In this document: positions 39,424 to 48,040 of the stretch, piece after piece | Numbering within the stretch: the first letter of the stretch is position 1 | How the letters are laid out: each line of letters opens with the position of its first letter | Origin: Kalmanozyma brasiliensis GHG001 | Lineage: Eukaryota > Basidiomycota > Ustilaginomycetes > Ustilaginales | Direction: 5' to 3' | Length of the DNA stretch: 64,000 nucleotides | NCBI RefSeq assembly: GCF_000497045.1 | Contig: NW_015961970.1 | Coordinates: forward strand, 802 to 64,801 | Translations under genes and position numbers: made by a program | The notes under the pieces: generated by a model | Told to the model about the DNA's origin: nothing | Databases searched by the model: none | What the model saw: the letters and a program-made list of their open reading frames with translations, nothing else

Positions 39424-42093
39424 CTAACGAATGCGTAAGCCGCGACGCAGCCGTTCGGCGATGTACCAGCTCTGTGCGTTGGCCAGCTCGTCCGCGTCCT
39501 CTCCACTTCCCATCTCTCCGTTGCCTGCTACACTCGTGCTCGCCGCGGTCGGGGCGGTCGCTGATGGTGGGGGAGGTGGGGGTCTTCTTCGACCGCCACT
39601 CTTGCCCACACTTCCCGCAGCTTGACCGGGGGGTACATCTTCCGTAGAGGGTGAGCCGCTCGCCGAAGACCCGGCGTACGGGCTGGCGCACCTCGAGCCG
39701 CCCAATGAGACCGACGGGTCCGAGGACGACACCTGCATAGCTCTCCGTGCTTGGCTGGGTGGCTGTGGCGGCTTGCGTCGTTTCGGCGCTCCGTCTGCCA
39801 CGACGCTCCCGATCGTAGACATACCGTTCGAGTCAGCAACGACCGTCGAGTCGGATCCATCGGCGAGATGCCCCACATGCGCATCGAGGATCTGCATGGT
39901 CGACTCGCTGCTCAGCGGCGAGCCGATGCGGGGGGCCGCTTCCTGCGTCTGCAAAGACTGATAGAGGTGCGGACCGACCGAGATTGCCGATTCGTGATGA
40001 TTCCTGCCAGACTCGGGCGAGGGGTCCTCCGCCATGTGCGCATGCCACGAGCTCGAGGTGGAGCCCACTTCGTCGTCCTCGTAGTCTCCTGACGTCGACA
40101 GTCCTGAGTTCTGCCGTGACCCTATCGAGGGCGAGTTGACCCGAGGAGGCGTACACGGCGCGGACTGGGCCGAGATCGTACGTTTACCGTTGCTGTGCTG
40201 CTTGCCAGTAGCTCTGCTGAGCGAGGCTGCAGACGTAGGGCGCAGGAGCGTGCCTCCGACCGACTCTTCGCGTGGATGCGAGAGCGACGCTACCCTCTTG
40301 TCGCGTGTGCGCATGGTGGAGGGTACATTGAGGGACCCAGTGTGTTCGTGGTCGAGGGCAGCGGTATCGAAGGTGCCCTCCGTGCTCATGCTCGACGGAA
40401 AGAGCGTCGTGTGGATGTCGATGGGACTGGCCACCTCGTCCTCTGTTGTGATGGCCAGCGAATTAGCTGTAGCTTGCACTGAGTTGCTGTTCTCCTTGAT
40501 CTTTGTCGCCAGCATCGGCAGACCTTCTGTTGTAACTCCCGCGTGCATCGCCTTGACATGTGCCTCGCCTCCTCCGATAGGCTCAACCACTGCAACTCGC
40601 TCCGTTCCATCCAACCTGTCCAGCTCGACACACCATTCGGCCCGCAAACACCGCTCCACCAACCTCGTCGTTGTAGTCGAGATGTCATTCAGATGCCCAT
40701 GAGCAATCAAGCCCTTCAATAGCCTCCTAATCTGGGGCCGCTTATACGGATACGTGCACAGCTGCGTGTTGGTCAACAGCGGATGCAATACTCGCAAGTA
40801 GGTGTGCCGCAACGACTCGCTCTCATCCGGCAAGTCGTGCAGCTCGCGGATGAAGATATCGACCAGAACGCGGAGGTCGTTGGTGTAAAAGTAGCATGCG
40901 GTCTCCTTGGTGGTGAAGAGAAGGTAGAGGAGCTTGAGCACAAGCAGCTGCATACAGACATCTTCGGCGTCGGAGCTGCTGGCGCGGTTGAGCATGAAGA
41001 TGAGGTTCTCGCCAAAGGTCTTGCTTGCGTTGAGTCGCTGTTGCAGGACGCTGAGTACGAGGTTGACGGGTCTTGAGCTGGTGGGAGTTGCCGAATTGAT
41101 CTGACCGGGAGCGGATGAGGCGTGAGCGGGAGCAGAGGAAGTAAGGGTGGACACCATGTACTGCTCGTTGATGGCGACGAGAAGCTTGATGAGGCGGTAG
41201 TTGAAGTCCTCATCGTGATGGAAACGGGTCTCTTCAACGAGGTCAAATAGGTGGTGGATGAATCGCTCGTCGAAAGCTTTGAGATGATCCGGCTCGAGTT
41301 TCTGAACACGACAGACCTCGTACAGCATGCGGGCGGCCTTCTCGCGCAGACTGATCTGAATGGCGATGTCCTTGGAGGCGGACGAAGAGGTGAGACCTCG
41401 CGAGGTGTAGGAAGGCCGTGAGCTTGTTGAGTGTGAAGACTTCGATGCTGCTGAACGCTCCTGGTCCCAGTGAGCGCCGCTCCAGCCGACTGCGCCCGAC
41501 TCTGAGATGCCGATCTTTGCTTCTGCCTGTGCTGCATAGCTGCCCGCCCAGATCTGATGCACGAGTCGATGCAAGAAAGCGCGGACGCCGACAAAGGAGA
41601 CTGCCGAGGCCGACGTCTGGATCGACTTGTATGCGGAAGGAAACGCATCGCCGTACTGGAGCACGATCTCGTAGGTCATGAGCAGGATGGGGATAGAGGT
41701 GGATGTTTGCATGATTCGTATCGCTTCCTCTGCGGCGAGCTGATGCATTGCGATGTTGGTGGGAGTCTCGCCGGCTGCTGTATCAACATCATCGCGAAAG
41801 GCTGTCGAAGAGAAGAGGCGGTTGATGCAGTACTCTTGGTTGTATTCGGAGGTGAGATTGTCGTTGAACGAGGCGGCACAAAGATGGAGGAACTTGGCGA
41901 GAATGCTGGTGGTGTAGGTGCGCTTTGCCTGGAAGATAGCATCGTCTTGATGGCCAGTCGCTTCGTATGATGTCGATGCATGCGGAGTATCGTACTGCGA
42001 CGGCGGGTGGAAGGGCGTGTCAAGGATCTCGTCGAGTTCGGCCCAGAACTGCTGTGGGTTTTCGATGGGCGCATAGCTGGCAAACGGATCCAT
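39424..42093 (-). CDS. Ldb17/SPIN90/Dip1-like actin regulator
   Basis: 889 aa, ATG at 42093, starting MDPFASYAPIENPQQFWAEL. The first ~465 residues are helical with armadillo-like character. The conserved SPIN90/Ldb17 (DUF2013) region lies at about 250-465: YEVCRVQKLEPDHLKAFDE, then LLVLKLLYLLFTTKETACYF, then LRVLHPLLTNTQLCTYPYK. The rest is disordered, Ser/Thr-rich, with poly-proline SH3-binding stretches (KPPQPPSQA near 785 and RRRPPPPPP near 845). Relatives bind Arp2/3 and start linear actin filaments at endocytic sites (Dip1, Ldb17). The proline motifs fit binding to SH3 endocytic proteins. It is divergent from the O-methyltransferase. Confidence 0.82.
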   Translation of the reverse strand: MDPFASYAPIENPQQFWAELDEILDTPFHPPSQYDTPHASTSYEATGHQDDAIFQAKRTYTTSILAKFLHLCAASFNDNLTSEYNQEYCINRLFSSTAFRDDVDTAAGETPTNIAMHQLAAEEAIRIMQTSTSIPILLMTYEIVLQYGDAFPSAYKSIQTSASAVSFVGVRAFLHRLVHQIWAGSYAAQAEAKIGISESGAVGWSGAHWDQERSAASKSSHSTSSRPSYTSRGLTSSSASKDIAIQISLREKAARMLYEVCRVQKLEPDHLKAFDERFIHHLFDLVEETRFHHDEDFNYRLIKLLVAINEQYMVSTLTSSAPAHASSAPGQINSATPTSSRPVNLVLSVLQQRLNASKTFGENLIFMLNRASSSDAEDVCMQLLVLKLLYLLFTTKETACYFYTNDLRVLVDIFIRELHDLPDESESLRHTYLRVLHPLLTNTQLCTYPYKRPQIRRLLKGLIAHGHLNDISTTTTRLVERCLRAEWCVELDRLDGTERVAVVEPIGGGEAHVKAMHAGVTTEGLPMLATKIKENSNSVQATANSLAITTEDEVASPIDIHTTLFPSSMSTEGTFDTAALDHEHTGSLNVPSTMRTRDKRVASLSHPREESVGGTLLRPTSAASLSRATGKQHSNGKRTISAQSAPCTPPRVNSPSIGSRQNSGLSTSGDYEDDEVGSTSSSWHAHMAEDPSPESGRNHHESAISVGPHLYQSLQTQEAAPRIGSPLSSESTMQILDAHVGHLADGSDSTVVADSNGMSTIGSVVADGAPKRRKPPQPPSQARRAMQVSSSDPSVSLGGSRCASPYAGSSASGSPSTEDVPPGQAAGSVGKSGGRRRPPPPPPSATAPTAASTSVAGNGEMGSGEDADELANAQSWYIAERLRRGLRIR

Positions 42094-42743
42094 CGTGAGA
42101 AAGGTACGCCGGTAAGTACGGCGGCAATGCTACGAGCGACTACCTCATCCGGCCTGACCTTGCCCGACGGCTTCAGCGAGCGCAAAGTCGAAGTGCCGCG
42201 AGGCTGAGAGGTGATGGCTTGAGATGGTGTTGCGAGGTGCAGCTTGAAGCAACCCCGCACCGGTCACTTGCAGCTGCCGTGATTGGTGTCGGTCACACGC
42301 AATCTCAAATGAGGCTACGATCTCACATTGTCGCCGAGAAAGGTACGACTTTAACATTTGACGATCTCATCACGGCATGCACGGCTGAGCAAGCAAAATG
42401 CGTTTTTGTGCGTCAACTCGACACAGTGCACGTCCCTCAATGACAAGGCGAGATCTTCTTCTTGCTGGACCCTGGCATGCGGGTGTCTTCTCCGGTGCCT
42501 GTCAACGAGCACAGCCAACGGCGTATGCAGCTGATGATCAGCACTCCGTTCTTCTCGCTGTCTTTGAGTGTTGCTCCTCGTGTACGAGCCTGGGAGTGTC
42601 AAGCCGTTACCTAAGTGTCTGATGCCTCTCTTCGACATGTGCTGCGCTGTTCTTCCCGCCCTTCCTCCTTCCTCCCAACCTCGATCCGATCCTTGAGCTC
42701 GTCCACCCCGAGCCCACCCCTCTATCAAGAAAACTTTTCCGCA
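42094..42743. other. Divergent promoter, Ldb17-like/O-methyltransferase
   Basis: 650 bases between outward-facing ATGs. The frame of the methyltransferase is open back to 42615 but with GTG, not ATG, so it is treated as leader. No gene seen. Confidence 0.5.
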
Positions 42744-43601
42744 ATGAGCGACATTGAGCTTCCCGTCGAGTCGCCGCTCACCTCGGCATCCAAGCTGCTA
42801 CAGAGCGTGGTTTCGCAGCTCGACACATCCAAGCCTGCCACTTCGGAGCAGCTGGCCCAACTCAAGATGGTCTCATCTCTGCTCTCTGGCCTCGACCCAT
42901 ACCTCGACCAGGTGTCCTCGGCCGCGCCTGCCGTCCAGCGTCCTCTGCTCAAAGCGACCGCCACGCACGACTGGGAAGGCGCGTGGTCTCGCAAGGAGAC
43001 GCTCTTCCACCTCTCCGCTGCGTGGTCTGCGGGCGCATACGAAGGCAACTTCGTCGGTCTCCTCACAAAGCTCACGCACGCTAAGAAGGCGCTCGAGATC
43101 GGCATGTTCACAGGCACCACGACGGTCTGCATCGCTCAACAACTGCCCGAGGGAGGCAAGGTGACAGCGCTCGAGATCGACCCTTACCTGGACAACTTCA
43201 CCCGCCCGCTGTTCAACGAGACTGGTCTGGGCGACAAGATCGACGTCAAGGTCGGTAACGCCGTCGACCACCTCGAGACGATCGCCAAGAACATCCTGAC
43301 CGACGAAGAGGCGTACGACATCATCTTCATCGACGCCGACAAGCCAGGGTACAAGAGGTACTTCCAGACCATCCTCGATAAGGGACTGCTCAAGAGGAAC
43401 GGCCTGTTGGTGGTGGATAACACGCTGTACAAGGGCACGCCGTGGACCGAAGGACTCGTGGACCAGGAGATGTTGGCGATTGGGAAGGAGAACGCGGATG
43501 CCATCAAGGAGTTCAACAAGGTGGTGAGGGAGGACAAGCGGGTCGAGGTGGTGGTGCTGCCTGTGAGGGACGGTGTCAGTCTGATCATGCGCAACGAGTG
43601 A
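42744..43601 (+). CDS. Class I SAM O-methyltransferase (CCoAOMT family)
   Basis: 285 aa, ATG at 42744. The motif I region is ALEIGMFTGTTTVCIAQ at about 113-129, then VTALEIDPYLDNFT. The metal and SAM-binding segment is YDIIFIDADKPGYKRYF, followed by LLVVDNTLYKGTPW. This is the cation-dependent O-methyltransferase (caffeoyl-CoA OMT/YrrM-like) pattern. Fungal members methylate small catechols or other hydroxyl groups; the substrate here is unknown. The N-terminal ~80 residues form a helical lead-in with a run of small hydrophobics. The gene is tail-to-tail with TBCC, with only 81 bases between the stops. Confidence 0.86.
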   Translation: MSDIELPVESPLTSASKLLQSVVSQLDTSKPATSEQLAQLKMVSSLLSGLDPYLDQVSSAAPAVQRPLLKATATHDWEGAWSRKETLFHLSAAWSAGAYEGNFVGLLTKLTHAKKALEIGMFTGTTTVCIAQQLPEGGKVTALEIDPYLDNFTRPLFNETGLGDKIDVKVGNAVDHLETIAKNILTDEEAYDIIFIDADKPGYKRYFQTILDKGLLKRNGLLVVDNTLYKGTPWTEGLVDQEMLAIGKENADAIKEFNKVVREDKRVEVVVLPVRDGVSLIMRNE

Positions 43602-43682
43602 TGTCAAGTTGCTGCGTAGTTCTACAAATACAAGGATGATGGTCATGCAATGTCGTGCGGGTATGCGTTGATGCTGATGCTT

Positions 43683-44741
43683 TTACTCTGACTTGAGAAG
43701 CTCGACGAGAAACTTGTTGACAGACTCTCCGATCGAGCTGTCGTGATTGGACAAGCTCTCGACCTTGTCTGCCAAGCAGTTATCATTGCTGCGCGCCACT
43801 ACGCTGAAGTTGGCCTCATGTTGGCGCTTGTCCTGCTGCCTGAGTTGTTCGCTGTTGATCAAGTCATCAAAGTCCTGCACCCTGATCGGCTCTTGCGGGT
43901 TTGTCACAAAGCGTATCGCGGAACACCCTTCGAGCGTCACAACGCTGCCTCGTTTGGTAGACAGCTCGACTACCGAGTCCTTCGAGTTGTGCATGCGGAA
44001 CTGATGGCATGAGGGGACGCCGAGCAGAGAACTGGTGAGTCCGTGTATCATGATGCTGCCCTCTATCGGCGGTAGCAGAAGAGACGAGTTGGTCACGGAG
44101 CGGATCTGCACCGCGAGGATCGTATATGTTGAGGTGAGCGGTCGGAGGTCGACAATCGAGTTTGAGATGTCTGTCACATCAATCGAGACGCTTTTGCTGG
44201 ACTCTATCGCCGAGAAGATGATTGAATGCTTGTATCGAGTGCCGCGCAATGCTGATATCGTCACATGACTCGACTGTCTACCTTGGACTGTCGGGACCGT
44301 CCCGTCTTGCGTTCCATCGATTGCGTTCGTAGTCGGAAGAGCCTGTGGTGCTATCGTTGGTGATGACTGTGTGACTGCTGCGACTGCCGGCTGCTTGCGC
44401 TTGAACGCGAAGCCAGCCTTCTTCTTTCCCACGCCACTGCCTTCAGGTCGCTGCCCTAACCCTTTCCTCTTCTCCTCCAATGCTGCCGAAATCTCTTCGA
44501 GCCTCCTCTTGTGCACGCCCTGATCGTGGCTTGGCAGGATGCCGCTATCGACTGCTTGAGTCAGCTCTGCGCTCAGTCCAGCATATGTCTGCACCGCCTG
44601 CTGAAGCTGTTCCTGCGTCGTCACGCTGTCCGAGAGTTGGCTCAGAAGCACATCGGTGCTCGATCGAAAGTGTGAATAGAAAGCTTGTGCCGAGGAAGCA
44701 TTGGCGAGCGACGCGTTGCCAATAGACGACGTCGATGCCAT
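43683..44741 (-). CDS. TBCC: Tubulin-binding cofactor C (TBCC)
   Basis: 352 aa, ATG at 44741; the frame reaches 44852 but the protein family starts near MASTSSIGNASL. A helical N-terminal spectrin-like region (~20-120) includes the FYSHFRSSTDVLLSQLSD segment. A Lys-rich linker and a C-CAP/TBCC beta-helix follow at about 190-330, with HGLTSSLLGVPSCHQFRMHN and KDSVVELSTKRGSVVTLEGC. Cofactor C (yeast Cin2) completes tubulin heterodimer folding and activates GTP hydrolysis by beta-tubulin. The beta-helix arginine finger of the family lies in this 'QFRMH' type segment; here an Arg is present. Head-to-head with chorismate synthase. Confidence 0.9.
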   Translation of the reverse strand: MASTSSIGNASLANASSAQAFYSHFRSSTDVLLSQLSDSVTTQEQLQQAVQTYAGLSAELTQAVDSGILPSHDQGVHKRRLEEISAALEEKRKGLGQRPEGSGVGKKKAGFAFKRKQPAVAAVTQSSPTIAPQALPTTNAIDGTQDGTVPTVQGRQSSHVTISALRGTRYKHSIIFSAIESSKSVSIDVTDISNSIVDLRPLTSTYTILAVQIRSVTNSSLLLPPIEGSIMIHGLTSSLLGVPSCHQFRMHNSKDSVVELSTKRGSVVTLEGCSAIRFVTNPQEPIRVQDFDDLINSEQLRQQDKRQHEANFSVVARSNDNCLADKVESLSNHDSSIGESVNKFLVELLKSE

Positions 44742-45072
44742 CCTAATTGGACGACAGTGGCGATGCTTGACGTTGTCGGTGGCGTTGCTCGACGAGTAAG
44801 TATCCGTGTTGTTCTCAGTGAGCGTTGCGAAGACCAACACGCACCAACACAAGCATGCAAAGATTAGATTGCGTATCGGCGATCAGGCTTCTGCTGCTGC
44901 TATTTTCAAAGCGACATCACACGGCAGCCGAGCAGAGCAGCAAGAAGAAATGAAATTAGAGCTGCATAATCACGCACTCACACGCAACGAGTCACATTTC
45001 TTCCAGTTCATCTGTCTCTCTTCCCTTTCACCTCCTTCACTCACGTCATCCTCTCCCTCAAACACCGCCAAC
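44742..45072. other. Divergent promoter, TBCC/chorismate synthase
   Basis: 331 bases between outward-facing ATGs; CT-rich before the chorismate synthase ATG. No gene seen. Confidence 0.5.
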
Positions 45073-46452
45073 ATGTCCACTTTCGGCTCGCACTTCCGCG
45101 TCACCACCTACGGCGAGTCACACTGCGCCTCGGTCGGCTGCATCGTCGACGGCGTGCCCCCCGGCATGGCCCTCGACCCTCAAGACATTCAAACCCAGCT
45201 CTCGCGTCGTCGACCCGGCCAGTCCAACCTCACCACGCCTCGCGATGAGAAGGACCGCGTCGAAATCCAGTCCGGCGTCGAGCGAGGCGTGACCCTCGGT
45301 ACGCCCATCGCCATGCTCGTGCGCAACCAGGACCAGCGACCCAACGACTACACCGATGAGACGCTCGATGCCTACCCGCGCCCCTCGCATGCCGACTTCA
45401 CCTACCTCGAGAAGTACAACGTCAAAGCAAGCTCCGGAGGCGGACGCAGCTCAGCTCGTGAGACCATCGGGCGTGTCGCTGCCGGTGCACTCGCCGAGAA
45501 GTACCTCAAGGAAGCTTACGGCGTCGAGATCGTTGCATTCGTATCCAGCGTAGGCAAGGTGCACATCCCGCGCTACCCGGGCGAGCAGCTCGCCAAGGAC
45601 GTCGCCAACGGCGCTCCCATCGCCACCGAGACCAAGGATGGCGTGCAGGTCGAGGGCAAGTCCTTCTACGGCGAATCGGCCACCGACGGCCCACCCCAGA
45701 CCAAAGTCGATAACATCATCAACACGGACCACCTCACCGAGGAGGAAGCGGAAGAACCGCTTTCCGTAGAATTCCGTCAACTGCTTAGCTCGATTACCCG
45801 CGCCAAGGTGGACGAAAACGCCATTCGATGCCCGCACGAGCTGGCAGCCGAGCGCATGCGTCAGCGCATCCTCCTCGCCAAGGCCAACAACGATTCCATC
45901 GGCGGCACGGTTACGTGCATCATCCGGGGTGTGCCTTCCGGCCTCGGTGAGCCGTGCTTCGACAAGCTCGAGGCTAAGCTGGCACACGCCATGCTGAGCA
46001 TTCCCGCGACCAAAGGGTTCGAGATCGGTTCTGGCTTCAGGGGTACCGAGGTGGCGGGGTCGAGGCATAACGACAAGTTTGTGCGCAAGGCGGATGGACG
46101 ATTGGGTACCGTGACCAACTGGTCTGGTGGTATTCAGGGTGGTATTACGAACGGAGAGGATATCTACTTCCGTGTTGGATTCAAGAGTCCCGCGACCATC
46201 AGCCAGAACCAGTCCACCGCGACGTACGATGGTAAGGAGGGAACGTTGAACACCAGGGGAAGGCACGATCCTTGTGTCGTGCCTAGGGCCGTGCCGATCG
46301 TGGAGGCCATGGCGGCGCTGGTGATCATGGACGCGGTGCTCGTGCAGAACGGCAGGTTGGCCACTGCCGAGAGGCTGAGCGGGGAGGCGGTCGAGGCGCT
46401 GCCAAACAGCATGAAGTGGCCGCAGGGCAAGAGGAGGAAGACGGAACAGTAG
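45073..46452 (+). CDS. ARO2: Chorismate synthase
   Basis: 459 aa from the ATG at 45073; the upstream open frame is leader. It has the family signatures [19 protein letters not shown] near the N-terminus, [21 protein letters not shown] in the middle and [20 protein letters not shown] near the end. The enzyme converts 5-enolpyruvylshikimate-3-phosphate to chorismate, the last common step of aromatic amino acid synthesis. Fungal forms also reduce their own flavin. Length exceeds yeast Aro2 (376 aa). An insertion lies around residues 180-250, in the region between IPRYPGEQL and the [20 protein letters not shown] block. Its flexible part includes [12 protein letters not shown]. No other arom-pathway gene is near. 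Confidence 0.96.
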   Translation: MSTFGSHFRVTTYGESHCASVGCIVDGVPPGMALDPQDIQTQLSRRRPGQSNLTTPRDEKDRVEIQSGVERGVTLGTPIAMLVRNQDQRPNDYTDETLDAYPRPSHADFTYLEKYNVKASSGGGRSSARETIGRVAAGALAEKYLKEAYGVEIVAFVSSVGKVHIPRYPGEQLAKDVANGAPIATETKDGVQVEGKSFYGESATDGPPQTKVDNIINTDHLTEEEAEEPLSVEFRQLLSSITRAKVDENAIRCPHELAAERMRQRILLAKANNDSIGGTVTCIIRGVPSGLGEPCFDKLEAKLAHAMLSIPATKGFEIGSGFRGTEVAGSRHNDKFVRKADGRLGTVTNWSGGIQGGITNGEDIYFRVGFKSPATISQNQSTATYDGKEGTLNTRGRHDPCVVPRAVPIVEAMAALVIMDAVLVQNGRLATAERLSGEAVEALPNSMKWPQGKRRKTEQ

Positions 46453-46684
46453 GCGTGCACCAAAAGCAGCGTTTCCTTTCATTCACCCAGGCCTTGTATA
46501 GTCGGCTTACCTGCTCAATCGCACATCTTTCAAGCAGTGCGTCTGCCGTTCAGCTGGTTGAAAAGCTCGTTCGTTCGAGAAAGTTCTCGACTCGAGCCCG
46601 AGCTTCTCATCTTCGAACCAAGCTCGGCGCTTGAGCAGGGAGACGCCTTTGCATTCATCCCAAAAGTATGAAGGGCAAGAATCT

Positions 46685-47683
46685 TCATTTCTGCCCCTCG
46701 GCCTCGATCGCAGCCACGGGGTCCCAAGCGCGGTACAGCTCGCACGTCTTCCTCTCCCTCCGCACGATGTTGCGACCATCAGGACCGATGACCTTGGTGC
46801 GCCAGGGGGTGTCGCATGCGCGCTTGTACTCGGGCGTCTGTTCGATGCCGCTCTGGTCGTATTCTGTGGCCGATCGAGCGGAGCGAGGACGGGCACGGTT
46901 GAATGTATCACCAGTCGAGCATTTGACGGGATTCGACCAATAACGGGGAGTGTGATAGAAGAAAAGAAGCGTCAGTGATACATTTTCGATGTCTGGAGCG
47001 GGACACAGTTTGTGTGTGTGCTCACCATGCAGCCCCAAGCACCGGGGTACGCCCTCCGCATCGCCCTTCTTGGCCTCCTTGCCATTGACGCCATTATCGA
47101 TCAGCGTAAACCGTCTGCTCCTCCTCCAGCCCTTGACCTGGGCCAGCATGGGCACGTGCTCCTCCGCGAACCACCTGTTGTACTCCTCCTGCATCTCTTC
47201 GACCACATCGACCGAGTTCGTCACGAGGTACCCGGGGGTGTCTGCTTGCGTCTGGACGTTCAAACCGAGCTTCTTGCGCTCGACCTTGATGTTCGCGTCT
47301 GTGTCGCTGTCGTAGTCCAACCGATAGATGCGGCGATCGACAATGGCGAGCCGGGTAAACAGCTCCGCCTCCCTCTCGCTCCTCTGACTCCTCAGGCTGG
47401 TATACGCCTCCTCACCGAAAACGACGTTCGAGCTGATCGTGTAGAACGCTCCCCAGGTGCTTTTCGGCGCGATAGGCACCTCGGCCGTCCCCGATGCTGG
47501 GTGCAGCGCGGTGGAGGTCACCTCGTATCGGGTTGCAGAGCGGAAGGTGGGGAACCGATGGATGCGAAGAGGTACGTGCTCCGTGTCGTACCATTCGTGA
47601 AACTCTTCTAGCGACACCGAGGGTCCAGGCTCCATAAAGACCAGCAGCAAACCAGAGTCGGACGCTTTGAATAGGTCCGTCAT
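46685..47683 (-). CDS. Uncharacterised duplicated dimeric alpha/beta-barrel protein, one intron
   Basis: 278 aa in two exons: exon 1 47683-47026, intron 47025-46864 (162 nt, GTGAGC...CCACAG, phase 1), exon 2 46863-46685. The start is the ATG at 47683; the frame to 47935 opens with GTG. Two similar halves are visible: EEFHEWYDTEHVPLRI near residue 24 and EEYNRWFAEEHVPMLAQVKG near residue 175. Each has a 'E/D-H-V-P' helix as in ferredoxin-like dimeric alpha/beta-barrel (EthD-like) proteins. A conserved GTPEYKRACDTPWRTKV-like block sits in exon 2. Function unknown; relatives bind small aromatic or heme-like ligands. Splicing restores a continuous EYDQSGIEQTPEYK segment. The branch-like CACTGAC is ~108 nt before the acceptor, with no AG between them. 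Confidence 0.75.
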   Translation of the reverse strand: MTDLFKASDSGLLLVFMEPGPSVSLEEFHEWYDTEHVPLRIHRFPTFRSATRYEVTSTALHPASGTAEVPIAPKSTWGAFYTISSNVVFGEEAYTSLRSQRSEREAELFTRLAIVDRRIYRLDYDSDTDANIKVERKKLGLNVQTQADTPGYLVTNSVDVVEEMQEEYNRWFAEEHVPMLAQVKGWRRSRRFTLIDNGVNGKEAKKGDAEGVPRCLGLHGEHTHKLCPAPDIENVSLTLLFFYHTPRYWSNPVKCSTGDTFNRARPRSARSATEYDQSGIEQTPEYKRACDTPWRTKVIGPDGRNIVRRERKTCELYRAWDPVAAIEAEGQK

Positions 47684-48040
47684 TGTGAAATCCTTATCAG
47701 GCGGGCTTGCTAGGTTCGAAGGGCGTGATGGAGATGGTGGGGCTGAAAGGATGCGCTGGACAGACAGATGGCGGTGGTGGAGAAGGACGTTTGCAGAACA
47801 GCTGCAGTGCAAAGATGGCACCGAGAGGCATGGAGATAGAGCGGGGTCCACCAGTTCTAGGTCGGGCCGTCTTTTCCGCCCGTGCGCCGGTAGGAAGAAC
47901 AATTTGCCGCTTTGATGCCGCATCAGACCATTCACACCGGCTCATGACTCGCATATCCTCGTTCAGTGGCATGCTTCTTTGCGATCAAACGCTCACACTG
48001 AGAACAAGAATGAATGTAGATTGAAGACAACATCTCCGGC
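47684..48040. other. Coatomer-barrel protein intergenic region
   Basis: 357 bases between two minus-strand genes. It holds the 3' end of the coatomer gene and the promoter of the barrel gene. No gene seen. Confidence 0.5.

Noticed and set aside
42615..42743. N-terminal extension of the O-methyltransferase resembling a mitochondrial presequence
   Set aside because: The extension opens only with GTG; the first ATG is at 42744. It would need a non-AUG start.
37511..46452. A secondary-metabolite cluster built from hydroxylase, O-methyltransferase and chorismate synthase
   Set aside because: No core synthase, transporter or cluster regulator is present, and conserved housekeeping genes lie between them.
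45451..46482. 343-codon antisense frame opposite chorismate synthase
   Set aside because: Shadow of a conserved gene; His/Arg/Leu-biased translation without domain.
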